54,884 nt of DNA from Bacillota bacterium (GCA_023419655.1 JAEZXP010000154.1:1-54884); one strand, 5' to 3'. Counted from the stretch's first letter, positions 17,040-25,222 are shown. The notes: a model not told the origin generated them from the sequence alone. Translations and numbers: made by a program.

Positions 17040-17615
17040 CTATTCCATCCGGATAAGCTCTGCATGCAGCTTGTCAACCTCTCGTATGTCATGGGTAATG
17101 ATAATCGTTGTCTTTCCTTTACTATGTTTCTTAACATAAGACACCGCCTGCTCTTTTAAGTCTTCATCCAAACCCTTAAAGGGTTCATCCATTATAAGCA
17201 CATCATATTCAGACAGAATAGCTCTTGCTATGGCTACTCGTTGTCTCATTCCGCCGCTTAAAGCCTTTACCGGCTTATCTTTGTATTCCGTCAGGCCTGT
17301 TTCCTCCAGATGCTGCCTTACGGTCTCCCCCATTACATCGTCTCTGCTGACAAGCATAATATTCTTTATGGCATCCCAGTGCTCAATCAGCCGGTCCTCC
17401 TGGAATACCGCGGAGACCTTTCTGCCTTGAAGTCCGGTTATTTCTCCTGAATCCGCTTTGTCTAATCCCATCAGAATATAGGCAAGCGTTGTCTTTCCTA
17501 TGCCGGAGGCTCCCATGATACAGGTGATGCTTCCCTCTGAAAAAGACATCGTCACATTATTCAGTACCTGCTGCCCCTTAAAGCTTTTGCATACTTTATT
17601 CACCTGAATATCCAT
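17040..17615 (-). CDS. ABC transporter ATPase, NitT/TauT type
   Basis: A 191-residue nucleotide-binding subunit, short for the SsuB/TauB family. Walker A is GASGIGKTT (about 34-42), the Q-loop lies near FQEDRL, the signature is LSGGMRQRVAIARA (about 119-132), Walker B is DVLIMDEP, and ITHD holds the switch His. The C-terminal accessory region usual in longer family members is missing, so it is close to a minimal ATPase. It is the last gene of the operon TM1266-binding protein-permease-ATPase, 15 nt behind the permease and with GGAGG at its start. It powers uptake of an unidentified small molecule. Confidence 0.9.
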   Translation of the reverse strand: MDIQVNKVCKSFKGQQVLNNVTMSFSEGSITCIMGASGIGKTTLAYILMGLDKADSGEITGLQGRKVSAVFQEDRLIEHWDAIKNIMLVSRDDVMGETVRQHLEETGLTEYKDKPVKALSGGMRQRVAIARAILSEYDVLIMDEPFKGLDEDLKEQAVSYVKKHSKGKTTIIITHDIREVDKLHAELIRME

Positions 17616-17630
17616 GGTATACCTCCTCTC

Positions 17631-18428
17631 TTAAAGCTTTTTCTCCTGACCTTCGGTATTCCCATAACGTCTGATAATTCCCATTACGATTCTTTCAAAC
17701 AGCATACTTATAAGAATGATAACCAGCGTCCAGGCAAAAAGCTCTTTTATCATAAGATAAAGCTTGGCTTCATACAGCTTTATACCGATAGAATTTGCCG
17801 GTCTGCCGATAACCTCCGCTGCAATTCCTGATTTGAAGCTAAAACCCAGGCCAATCGATACCGCCGATATTCCAAAAGGCAAAACTGCCGGAAAATAGAT
17901 GGCCTTCATACGCTTCCATCTGCTGATACGAAATACCTTCGCCATCTCCAGAAGCTTTTTATCGGTACTTCTTAGTCCATATAAAAAGTTCGAAAATGAC
18001 ACCGGCAGTACCATTAAAAATGAAATTAATATGGATAAATTTGCTGAGCTTATCCATACCAGTGCCAGGATAATAAAGGACGCTACCGGCGTTGCTTTGA
18101 TTACCTTCATCATCGGTGACAGCAGCTCATAAATGATTTTGCTTTTATAGGACAGGACCGCCAGAACAGCCCCGGCAGTTAATCCAATAAAGAATCCAAG
18201 GATAATCCGTATAAAGGAATTCGCTATGCTTATCCAAAATCCAGCGTTCCCGCTAAGCTCAAGCACAGCAAGAAGCACATTTTTTGGAGAGGGCAGGAAA
18301 AGCTCCTGATTAATAATTCTACTGGCCGCAGCCCATAAAAATATCCAAAAGCATATAACAATCAGCTTAATACCGCCGCTTTTCATACGGTTCTTATTCG
18401 CATTATTGTCTGTTATTATATCCTTCAT
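17631..18428 (-). CDS. ABC transporter permease, NitT/TauT type
   Basis: A 265-residue permease of the SsuC/TauC family with about six membrane helices. The cytoplasmic EAA-type loop is visible at about residues 160-195 (RISRWKRMKAIYFPAVLPFG). The N-terminus is hydrophilic for about 20 residues before the first helix. It forms the membrane channel with the ATPase and takes cargo from the lipoprotein encoded 29 nt upstream. The start follows GGGAGAGGA. Family members import sulfonates, nitrate, thiamine pyrimidine precursors and related compounds; which applies here is not visible. Confidence 0.9.
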   Translation of the reverse strand: MKDIITDNNANKNRMKSGGIKLIVICFWIFLWAAASRIINQELFLPSPKNVLLAVLELSGNAGFWISIANSFIRIILGFFIGLTAGAVLAVLSYKSKIIYELLSPMMKVIKATPVASFIILALVWISSANLSILISFLMVLPVSFSNFLYGLRSTDKKLLEMAKVFRISRWKRMKAIYFPAVLPFGISAVSIGLGFSFKSGIAAEVIGRPANSIGIKLYEAKLYLMIKELFAWTLVIILISMLFERIVMGIIRRYGNTEGQEKKL

Positions 18429-18457
18429 ATTCCTCTCCCTTTCGGTTCTATGCGTGC

Positions 18458-19591
18458 TTACTCGTTGATAAAGTAGAAGTTATCATCCGGAAGCTCTCCG
18501 CCGACTGCATTGGGGTTTTGCTCATACAATACATTCAGATACTTCCGGGCCATTTCCTTCATCTCCGTGCCCTGAATAAGGGTGATATTGCAATAGGGGA
18601 TGGCTTTCTTTGCCACGGCCGCTTTAAAAAGGTCGAATTTTTCTATAAGCTCTGCGGCGGCATCCACATCATTATTTACAAATTCGGCACTTGCTTTATA
18701 TTCATTTAAAAAATCCTCTACTGCCTCCGGATGGTTATTAAGAAACTCACTGTTTACCACGACTACTCCGGTAACAACGCCGCTGTTCTCATTCTTTGCC
18801 GTCCATTCCTTCTCAATGTCAAGGGCAATCCGCACCTTGTCATTGTTCATCAAGACAGTGGTTACATAAGGCTGGGGCAGCATGGCGACGGCATTCTCCG
18901 AGCTCTCCAGTATAGCTGCTACTTCCGTTGCCTCTGACTTATACTCAATTGTCAAATCCTTTTCCGGGTCTAATCCATATGAGCTAAGCAGGTAATTCAG
19001 GGTATATTGCGGGGTTGTTCCATATCCGGTAGAGTAGATGGTCTTTCCTTTAAGGTCCTCCACAGAATTAATCTCATTGCCTGTTTCGACGATATACAGC
19101 ACACTGAGCGTATTTATTCCAGCCAGCTTAATCTGTCCGTTCGTCTTATTATACAATACCGATGCCAGGTTGCAGGGAACAGCGGCAATATCAAATTCTC
19201 CTTTGATTAAGCCTGTGCTTACAACATCCGCTTCTCCTGCAACCGTAAACTGATAGTCATGAGCTGCTGTGCCGGCCTGCGCATCCTCCATAAGCTTAAC
19301 CATGCCCATACCTGTCGGTCCCTTTAATGCTGCAATATTCATCTGAATTTTTTCTTTATTATCATCTTCCGTGACATCCGGAGCCTTTGATTCATCTTCT
19401 TTGTCATCCTCTGAATTCTTGTCTGCATCCGTATCCTGATTGTCATTACCTGCATCCTGATTAACAGATTCATTGTTGTTCTTATTATCAGAGGCTTTGC
19501 TGCATCCGGTTAATACCACCGCAGCAAGTATCACCGCTGTCATCATAACTAAGACAAGCTTCCTGTTTGCTATCATCTTCATTTTCTTCAT
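18458..19591 (-). CDS. ABC transporter substrate-binding lipoprotein, NitT/TauT type
   Basis: A 377-residue lipoprotein. The signal peptide ends in a good lipobox, VVLTGC, near residue 30, and is followed by about 50 residues of a very acidic Asp/Glu/Asn linker before the globular domain. The domain has the TauA/NMT1-like start (IQMNIAALKGPTGMGMVKLMED), then VAGEADVVSTGLIKGEFDIAAVP and KGKTIYSTGYGTTPQYTLNYLL. It captures the substrate at the outer membrane face. Several upstream starts are possible; the ATG at 19591 has GAGG six nt before it. The gene follows the TM1266 gene across a strong hairpin. Confidence 0.9.
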   Translation of the reverse strand: MKKMKMIANRKLVLVMMTAVILAAVVLTGCSKASDNKNNNESVNQDAGNDNQDTDADKNSEDDKEDESKAPDVTEDDNKEKIQMNIAALKGPTGMGMVKLMEDAQAGTAAHDYQFTVAGEADVVSTGLIKGEFDIAAVPCNLASVLYNKTNGQIKLAGINTLSVLYIVETGNEINSVEDLKGKTIYSTGYGTTPQYTLNYLLSSYGLDPEKDLTIEYKSEATEVAAILESSENAVAMLPQPYVTTVLMNNDKVRIALDIEKEWTAKNENSGVVTGVVVVNSEFLNNHPEAVEDFLNEYKASAEFVNNDVDAAAELIEKFDLFKAAVAKKAIPYCNITLIQGTEMKEMARKYLNVLYEQNPNAVGGELPDDNFYFINE

Positions 19592-19619
19592 CCTAATCCT
19601 CATACCTTTCTTCAATCTC

Positions 19620-19643
19620 TGCAAAGCAATTTATTGCTTTGCA
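19620..19643. repeat. Near-perfect palindrome over the TM1266 stop codon
   Basis: TGCAAAGCAAT and ATTGCTTTGCA are separated by two bases. In RNA this forms a hairpin that includes the last TM1266 codons and its stop, 29 nt before the binding-protein start. It could tune downstream translation or mark an RNA processing site. Confidence 0.5.
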
Positions 19644-19876
19644 TAAATGGTTTTTACACTGACGCCTTTGAGCATACCCAGCTTACCGGCAAGGGTACTG
19701 ATTACATCCTGCGGGGCATGAAGCACAATGCTTATAATGCTGATATTCTTTTCACGAAAAGGTATCCCCATTCTGCCTATAATGCATAAACTGTATTCAT
19801 GAAGCAGATTATTCAGCCTTTCTACCGACTCCATATCCTCTACAATAATTCCTATCTGAGCAATCCGATTGTCCAT
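19631..19876 (-). CDS. TM1266 family ACT-like regulator
   Basis: An 81-residue protein matching the TM1266 family, named as the iron-only hydrogenase system putative regulator. It has IAQIGIIVEDMESVERLN, then IIGRMGIPFREKNISIISIVL and LAGKLGMLKGVSVKTIYAK, the typical ferredoxin-like (ACT/NikR-C-like) fold signature. The fold usually binds a small ligand or metal as an oligomer, without a DNA-binding domain in this family. The start at 19876 follows GGAGG at 5 nt. It is the first gene after the leader RNA and precedes an ABC importer, so it may sense the imported compound. Its molecular role is unknown. Confidence 0.85.
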   Translation of the reverse strand: MDNRIAQIGIIVEDMESVERLNNLLHEYSLCIIGRMGIPFREKNISIISIVLHAPQDVISTLAGKLGMLKGVSVKTIYAKQ

Positions 19877-19903
19877 TCCTGCCTCCATCTTTGCTTTTTA
19901 TCC

Positions 19904-20056
19904 AATAAAAAATCCCCAGGCCATAGGCATAGGGATTGATAAAATCAATCAGTTAACAAGTAAGCTCTCTATCCTTCGGGCGTCCCCTGTGATTAGATTT
20001 CTCTTACCTCATATCCTCCTATGCCTCTCTGTCAGGTAGTCCTTTCAGGTTGGCAC
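19904..20056 (-). promoter_or_regulatory. Candidate riboswitch leader of the TM1266-ABC operon
   Basis: The transcript begins near 20055 and passes GUGCC (20056-20052), which can pair with GGCAU (20025-20021) as a 5-bp basal helix enclosing a CCU-GAA-AGG hairpin. The overlapping segment AGGCATAGG (20026-20018) is exactly complementary over 9 bp to CCTATGCCT (19933-19925), the 5' arm of an intrinsic terminator that ends in TTTTTT (19911-19937 stem, 19904-19910 T-tract). The basal helix and the antiterminator cannot coexist, the classic layout of an OFF riboswitch. Further helices are GTAAG/CTTAC and GATTGAT/ATCAATC. It does not match the TPP, cobalamin, lysine, glycine, M-box or SAM-I signatures I know. 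Confidence 0.65.
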
Positions 20057-20061
20057 TGGTT

Positions 20062-20090
20062 ATTTTAACATTTTGTTAAAACTTTGTCAA
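20062..20090 (-). promoter_or_regulatory. Promoter of the TM1266-ABC operon
   Basis: A perfect TTGACA (20090-20085), a 17-nt spacer and TAAAAT (20067-20062) on the minus strand, placed so that the transcript starts at the first nucleotides of the structured leader. Confidence 0.8.
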
Positions 20091-20133
20091 TGGGGTGCCT
20101 TCTTTTTGGCGATTTCGTATTCATACGATGCAT

Positions 20134-20823
20134 TTATACCTTAAACCGGTACCCCACTCCCCAGATGGTTTCAATATATTGGGGCTTTGATGTGTTGTAC
20201 TCAATCTTTTCCCGAATCTTTTTGATATGAACGGTGACCGTCGCAATATCGCCGATGGATGCCATATCCCATATTTCTGCGAAAAGCTCTTCCTTTGTAT
20301 ATACATGATTCGGATTCTCAGCCAAAAATGTCAGAAGGTCAAATTCTTTCGTCGTAAATATCTTTTCTTCATCATTAACAAATACCCTTCTGGCCGTCTT
20401 ATCAATCTTGAGGCCTCTAATCTCTATTACCTCATTTTCCTTTTGGCCGGAGCCGATTAAACGGTCATATCTGGCAAGGTGGGCTTTTACTCTGGCAACC
20501 AGCTCGCTAGGGCTGAACGGCTTCGTAATATAATCATCCGCGCCCATTCCCAGGCCCCGGATTTTATCGATGTCGTCCTTCTTTGCGGATACCATAATAA
20601 CAGGTATGTTCTTTTCCTCCCGAATCCGTTTGCAGATTTCAAAGCCATCCATGTTAGGAAGCATCAAATCCAGAATGATTAAGTTGAAATCCTCATTAAG
20701 CGCCCGCTCTTTCCCTCTATTACCCGTCGTCTCCACCTCTACCTCAAAGCCTGAAAGCTCCAGATAATCCTTCTCAAGCTCAGCGATAGCCAATTCATCT
20801 TCAACAATAAGAATTCTTTTCAT
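20134..20823 (-). CDS. OmpR/PhoB family response regulator
   Basis: A 229-residue two-domain response regulator. The receiver domain (1-115) has the acidic pair in VEDELAI, the phosphoacceptor Asp in LIILDLMLPNMDG (about residue 51), and the conserved Lys in VSAKKDD, followed by KPFSPSELVARV. The C-terminal winged helix (about 135-229) ends with IETIWGVGYRF, the OmpR-type signature. The start at 20823 follows GGAGG. The partner kinase is encoded 27 nt upstream and transcribed together. The target genes are not evident; the TM1266 operon promoter lies just upstream of its stop but is read separately. Confidence 0.95.
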   Translation of the reverse strand: MKRILIVEDELAIAELEKDYLELSGFEVEVETTGNRGKERALNEDFNLIILDLMLPNMDGFEICKRIREEKNIPVIMVSAKKDDIDKIRGLGMGADDYITKPFSPSELVARVKAHLARYDRLIGSGQKENEVIEIRGLKIDKTARRVFVNDEEKIFTTKEFDLLTFLAENPNHVYTKEELFAEIWDMASIGDIATVTVHIKKIREKIEYNTSKPQYIETIWGVGYRFKV

Positions 20824-20850
20824 CTTTACCTCCATTCCTTTCACTTCCTG

Positions 20851-22326
20851 CTATACCACCTTTTTCAGTGTAAAGCTGATTGTTGTTCCTTCGCCCTTGC
20901 GGCTTACCACCCATATACTTCCAAAGTGGTCCTCGATAACTTTTTTTGCGATGGCCAATCCTAAGCCGCTGCCTCCTGTCTTCGTGCTTCTTGAAGCATC
21001 CGCCCTGTAAAAACGGTCAAATACAAAAGGCAGGTCCTCTCCTTCGATTCCAACTCCGTTGTCCTCTATATCCACCTGAACAAACTCTTCATCATCCATT
21101 ATTCTTATATTGATTATCCCTTCCGATTTGTCCATGTATTTTACCGAATTACCAATGATATTATGAATAACTCTTTTAAGCTGTTCGGCATCCGCAACCA
21201 CCTTAACATCCTGGTCTACGAGATTCTCATAAACCACCTGGATATTCTTAACCTCAAGCTCCAGATGCAAATCCTCTACACAATCTTCAAAATAATCTGC
21301 AATACTGATATTCGTGAAAGAGTAAGGAATGGTGTTCCTGTCAATCCTGGCATAATAAGCCAGCTCATCCACCAGCACAGACATATCATTTGCCTTCATG
21401 TATATCGTCTTTAGATATTTCTCCTGCTTTTCTATCGTATCCGCTATGCCATCCATCAGGCCCTCGGCATATCCTTTGATTGCTGTAAGAGGCGTTTTTA
21501 AGTCATGGGATATGTTGCTGACCAGCTCCTTAATGTCCTCCTCGTATTGCAGTCTGTCCTCGATTAGTTTCTTTAGGCGTAATCTCATGCTTTCAAAATC
21601 ATCACACAGCTGGCCGATTTCATCCTGAGTAATCGCGGTCACTGAATAATCCAGGTTACCCTCCTTAATATGGTCTGTGGCCACCCTAAGGATGTTCAGC
21701 GGTACAAGAATACTTCTATAAATCCAAAATATCAAAAGACTGGCCGTCAAAAACAGAATAATGATAAAGGATATAACACTCTGAATCGCAACCGCCTTAA
21801 TCTGCGGCATAAGAACATTCAAATCCGTTATTACGAATATCGTTCCCTTTGCGCCGTCTTTAAATGTAAAGTCCTGCAATTTAACCAGAAATGGGTCTCT
21901 TCCTCCCAGATAGGTTCCTCCGTCAACTTCCGTACTTCCGCTCCCGTAGTCCGGCAGAAATTCCTTTATCTTTTCCAGTCTGTATTCATTCCCTACATAG
22001 ATATATTCATTGTCCTTTCGTACCGCTAAAAATGAATGCTTTGACTCCAGCTGCTCATTCAGCTCGGTGTAATAATCCTCATCACTGAGCTTTTCAGGAA
22101 GGTTTTGAGAATATAGCTTAATCTCATTGTATATCCCTCTGGTTATCCTGTTAAGAATCTGGATGGGATTGGTGATGACCTGTATTGTCTGGGCTTCCAC
22201 ATCATAGGATTCATGAATAGAATCCATCTGAAAACGGACGATGGTCCCTGCTGTTATAGAGATAAGCACCACCGGCATCGCTATCATAATGAGAAATGCC
22301 ACAATTAATCTATGCTTAATGTTCAT
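20851..22326 (-). CDS. Sensor histidine kinase
   Basis: A 491-residue membrane kinase. Helix one is at about 8-28, an extracellular sensor region of about 150 residues follows, and helix two is near 183-205. A HAMP domain (HIKEGNLDYSVTAITQDEIGQL) leads to the HisKA dimerisation helix with NISHDLKTPLTAIKGY (phosphorylated His) and a HATPase domain with IHNIIGNSVKYMD (N box), DNGVGI (G1), FVFDRFYRAD (F box) and GGSGLGLAIAKK (G2). The extracellular part is not a family I recognise, so the signal is unknown. It pairs with the response regulator immediately downstream. Confidence 0.95.
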   Translation of the reverse strand: MNIKHRLIVAFLIMIAMPVVLISITAGTIVRFQMDSIHESYDVEAQTIQVITNPIQILNRITRGIYNEIKLYSQNLPEKLSDEDYYTELNEQLESKHSFLAVRKDNEYIYVGNEYRLEKIKEFLPDYGSGSTEVDGGTYLGGRDPFLVKLQDFTFKDGAKGTIFVITDLNVLMPQIKAVAIQSVISFIIILFLTASLLIFWIYRSILVPLNILRVATDHIKEGNLDYSVTAITQDEIGQLCDDFESMRLRLKKLIEDRLQYEEDIKELVSNISHDLKTPLTAIKGYAEGLMDGIADTIEKQEKYLKTIYMKANDMSVLVDELAYYARIDRNTIPYSFTNISIADYFEDCVEDLHLELEVKNIQVVYENLVDQDVKVVADAEQLKRVIHNIIGNSVKYMDKSEGIINIRIMDDEEFVQVDIEDNGVGIEGEDLPFVFDRFYRADASRSTKTGGSGLGLAIAKKVIEDHFGSIWVVSRKGEGTTISFTLKKVV

Positions 22327-22369
22327 CGATTCACCTGTCCTGCAACTGGATTATTCATATATATTTACA

Positions 22370-22375
22370 AGTATA
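22370..22375 (-). promoter_or_regulatory. Possible -10 box of the two-component operon
   Basis: TATACT on the minus strand, about 45 nt before the kinase ATG. The -35 hexamer at 17 nt is poor (GTGCAT), so strength is uncertain. Confidence 0.35.
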
Positions 22376-22453
22376 ACACAGATAATACACCCATGCACAT
22401 AAAGGAACTATGATAAGTATAAAGTTTTTATGAATTCGGCATTATAATTATGC

Positions 22454-23644
22454 CTATCCTAAGTATGCTTTCAATTCCTCTGCCTTATCCGTGCTTTCCC
22501 ATGTAAAGTCCTTATCATTCCTTCCGAAATGTCCATATGCCGCCGTCTTCTTATAGATGGGTCTTCTCAAATCAAGCATCTTAATAATTCCTGCCGGCCG
22601 AAGGTCAAAATGCTTCCTTACAATTGCTACTAATTCGTCGTCTGACAGCTTCCCTGTGCCGAAAGTATCCACCATTACCGAGGTCGGCTCCGCTACTCCA
22701 ATTGCATAAGAAAGCTGTACCTCACAGCGTTTTGCAAGGCCTGCCGCCACAATATTCTTGGCTACATAACGGGCTGCGTATGCCGCAGAGCGGTCAACCT
22801 TCGTATAGTCCTTACCGGAGAAGGCTCCGCCTCCATGTCTTGCATATCCGCCGTAAGTATCCACAATTATCTTTCTTCCGGTAACTCCGCTGTCCCCCTT
22901 CGGACCTCCGATAACAAATCTGCCGGTAGGATTGATATAAAACTTGGTTCTTTCATCAACCAGCTCCCTGGGCAAAACCTCATCGAATATATAATGCCTG
23001 ATATCCTTTCTTAACTGCTCCAAAGATACCTTTTCATCATGCTGGGTAGACAAGACCACCGCATCCAGATGAACCGGCTTTCCATCCCCGTCATATTCTA
23101 CGGTAACCTGGGCTTTGCCGTCCGGTCTGAGATAATCCAAGGTGCCGTCCTTTCTTACCTGCGAAAGCTTGTAGGTCAGCTCATGCGCCAACGATATGGC
23201 ATAGGGCATATATTCCTTTGCCTCGTCCGTTGCATAGCCGTACATCATGCCCTGGTCTCCTGCTCCTATAATTGACAGGTCTGTGTCATCCGCCGGGTTC
23301 TCCTTTGCTTCATAGGACTTATCAACCCCAAGAGCGATATCCGGTGACTGCTCATTAATCGATACGATTACGCCGCAGGTGTCTGCATCAAAACCGTACT
23401 GCGACCTGTCATATCCTATCTCCCTTATGGTATCTCTGACAACCTTCGGAATATCCACATAGCCCTGTGTGGTGATTTCACCCATTACAAGAACCAGGCC
23501 TGTCGTTATCGCCGTTTCGCATGCCACTCTGCTCATCGGGTCCTGTCTTAACAGTTCGTCTAATATCGCATCTGAAATCTGGTCACAAATCTTATCCGGA
23601 TGACCTTCGGTTACTGATTCTGAAGTAAATAATCTTTTTATCAT
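22454..23644 (-). CDS. metK: S-adenosylmethionine synthetase
   Basis: A 396-residue enzyme that makes S-adenosylmethionine from methionine and ATP. Conserved motifs are SESVTEGHPDKICDQ at residues 8-22, GAGDQGMMYGYA (about 126-137), and GGGAFSGKDYTKVDRSAAYAARY (P-loop and metal site). Length and sequence are typical of bacterial MetK. Expression is under the SAM-I riboswitch directly upstream, which senses the product and closes transcription when SAM is abundant. It is transcribed as a single gene. Confidence 0.98.
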   Translation of the reverse strand: MIKRLFTSESVTEGHPDKICDQISDAILDELLRQDPMSRVACETAITTGLVLVMGEITTQGYVDIPKVVRDTIREIGYDRSQYGFDADTCGVIVSINEQSPDIALGVDKSYEAKENPADDTDLSIIGAGDQGMMYGYATDEAKEYMPYAISLAHELTYKLSQVRKDGTLDYLRPDGKAQVTVEYDGDGKPVHLDAVVLSTQHDEKVSLEQLRKDIRHYIFDEVLPRELVDERTKFYINPTGRFVIGGPKGDSGVTGRKIIVDTYGGYARHGGGAFSGKDYTKVDRSAAYAARYVAKNIVAAGLAKRCEVQLSYAIGVAEPTSVMVDTFGTGKLSDDELVAIVRKHFDLRPAGIIKMLDLRRPIYKKTAAYGHFGRNDKDFTWESTDKAEELKAYLG

Positions 23645-23679
23645 ATCTTTTCCTCCATTTTTTAATATTAAGTATCAGA

Positions 23680-23826
23680 AAATAAAAAAGCCCCTGTAAT
23701 AAGGGGACTTGATGAACATAACCAAACCCTCTTATTGTTCGATTACTCGCTCAGGTTGGCACCTTCCGTTTGCCGGGGTTGCCGTGACTTCATAGAGCCT
23801 TACCTCTCCGTCACTCTGAATAAGAG
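23680..23826 (-). promoter_or_regulatory. SAM-I (S-box) riboswitch of metK
   Basis: The aptamer is closed by P1 CTCTTATT/AATAAGAG (23729-23736 with 23819-23826). Inside it has the S-box elements GAGAGGTAAGGC, ATGAAGTCACGGCAACC and AAGGTGCCAACCTG, followed by an intrinsic terminator (CCCC/GGGG stem, 23691-23706, then TTTTTT). High SAM stabilises the aptamer and allows termination before metK. Confidence 0.97.
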
Positions 23827-23858
23827 AAATTATTATTTACTATTATACTTTAGCTATG

Positions 23859-23887
23859 ATAATATATGTTATTCAGTCATATGTCAA
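23859..23887 (-). promoter_or_regulatory. metK promoter
   Basis: A perfect TTGACA (23887-23882), a 17-nt spacer and TATTAT (23864-23859) on the minus strand. The transcript starts about 25 nt before P1 of the SAM-I aptamer. Confidence 0.75.
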
Positions 23888-23956
23888 GTTTTTTCTATAA
23901 ATTCCTATTTTTAATCCCCAAATCCACATGCTATGTGCGCTATTTATACAAAATTA

Positions 23957-23985
23957 TTGACTTTTCGCCATAATCTTACTATACT
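23957..23985 (+). promoter_or_regulatory. Promoter of the second HD-GYP gene
   Basis: TTGACT (23957-23962), a 17-nt spacer and TATACT (23980-23985), about 70 nt before the ATG at 24063. It completes the 23645-24062 divergent region together with the metK promoter and riboswitch. Confidence 0.7.
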
Positions 23986-24062
23986 GAAATTAACTAATTT
24001 AATAATGCTTACTACTATTATGGAAGGAGCGCCCAGTATATAAAAAAGGCGGTTAAAACCAT

Positions 24063-25145
24063 ATGAACACTGTTAAAATTTTAACTTCGCAAGCTATACC
24101 CGGAATGGTTGTATCAGAGAACGTATATACTAAGGACCTTCATATGGTAATTAGTAAAGGCACAGCTCTTACAGACAAAATTATAACGAGGCTCGAATTT
24201 TATTCTATAACAGATTTCTCTGTGTATTCTGACGATGATTTATTTGAACAGGAGCCGGAATATATTGAGAACACCTTTTATAGTGAAATCAAAAAAAGCG
24301 AGACTTTTAAACGCTTCTGTAAGACCTATCAAAATGTTACCGACAATGTCAGAACCGCTATGGACGATGTCGTTAACCATGACAAAGAAATTAATCCCGG
24401 GCAGCTTTTATCGGACGTAAGTAAAATTCTATATCATTGCAACACCAATATCGAGCTGTTCAATATGCTCCATACCATGAGAGAATATGACGACCCTACC
24501 TATACCCACAGTCTGAATGTGTCTCTGATGTGCAATATCTTAGCAAAATGGCTTCACTTCTCTACGGAAGACATCGAGATTGTTACCTTGAGCGGTCTGC
24601 TTCATGATATCGGTAAGCTGTTAATTCCAAATACGATTCTGGGAAAGCCGTCAAAGCTGACGGACACGGAATTTAGCGAGATAAAGACGCACACCGTAAA
24701 GGGATACAAGCTATTAAGGGATAAGAAACTTGATGAAAGGATACAAAGTGTTGCCCTTATGCATCATGAGCGATGTGACGGCAGCGGCTATCCCAACGGA
24801 CTTATAAGCCATGAAATTGACCCGCTTGCCAAGCTTCTCGCTATCGTTGATGTATATGATGCCATGACCTGTGCCAGAGTATACAGAGACCCTTTATGTC
24901 CCTTTGATGTTATCAGTCTTTTTGAAGCAGAGGGTTATTTAAAATACGATACGAAATTCCTCTTGACGTTTCTTGAAGGAATTGCAATGACGTATATCAA
25001 TAACAATGTACGGCTGAGTAACCAGATAGAAGGTGAGATAATCCTCATCAATAAGTTTGAGCTCTCAAGACCCGTCATTAAGGCCGGGGACCAGTTCATC
25101 GATTTGTCAAAGCATCGGAATCTTTATATCGAGTCCTTGATATAA
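24063..25145 (+). CDS. HD-GYP domain cyclic-di-GMP phosphodiesterase (second copy)
   Basis: A 360-residue protein with the same three-part architecture as the one at 1706-2776: an N-terminal module (GMVVSENVYTKDLHMVISKGT), a central HD-GYP domain with LLHDIGKLLIPN and MHHERCDGSGYPNGL intact, and the C-terminal RPVIKAGDQFIDLSK module. All visible metal-site and GYP residues are kept, so c-di-GMP hydrolysis is expected. It is more acidic in the 60-75 linker than the paralogue. It has its own promoter and a bidirectional terminator, so it is a single-gene unit. Confidence 0.9.
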   Translation: MNTVKILTSQAIPGMVVSENVYTKDLHMVISKGTALTDKIITRLEFYSITDFSVYSDDDLFEQEPEYIENTFYSEIKKSETFKRFCKTYQNVTDNVRTAMDDVVNHDKEINPGQLLSDVSKILYHCNTNIELFNMLHTMREYDDPTYTHSLNVSLMCNILAKWLHFSTEDIEIVTLSGLLHDIGKLLIPNTILGKPSKLTDTEFSEIKTHTVKGYKLLRDKKLDERIQSVALMHHERCDGSGYPNGLISHEIDPLAKLLAIVDVYDAMTCARVYRDPLCPFDVISLFEAEGYLKYDTKFLLTFLEGIAMTYINNNVRLSNQIEGEIILINKFELSRPVIKAGDQFIDLSKHRNLYIESLI

Positions 25146-25174
25146 AATGATTTAAATGGATAATTATTTTAGAA

Positions 25175-25222
25175 AGCTGCTATATTGACACGCTTGTCAG
25201 CATAGCAGCTCTTTTTATTTTT
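25175..25222. terminator. Intrinsic terminator between HD-GYP and murA
   Basis: AGCTGCTAT (25175-25183) pairs with ATAGCAGCT (25202-25210), with an inner TGACA/TGTCA helix, followed on the plus strand by a T-rich tract (CTTTTTATTTTT). It terminates the HD-GYP gene and may also stop murA, which converges on it. Confidence 0.8.

Noticed and set aside
19904..20056. SAM-I riboswitch for the TM1266 leader because of the shared GTGCCAACCTGA
   Set aside because: The S-box P1 and P2 elements and the GGCAACC core are missing from the leader.
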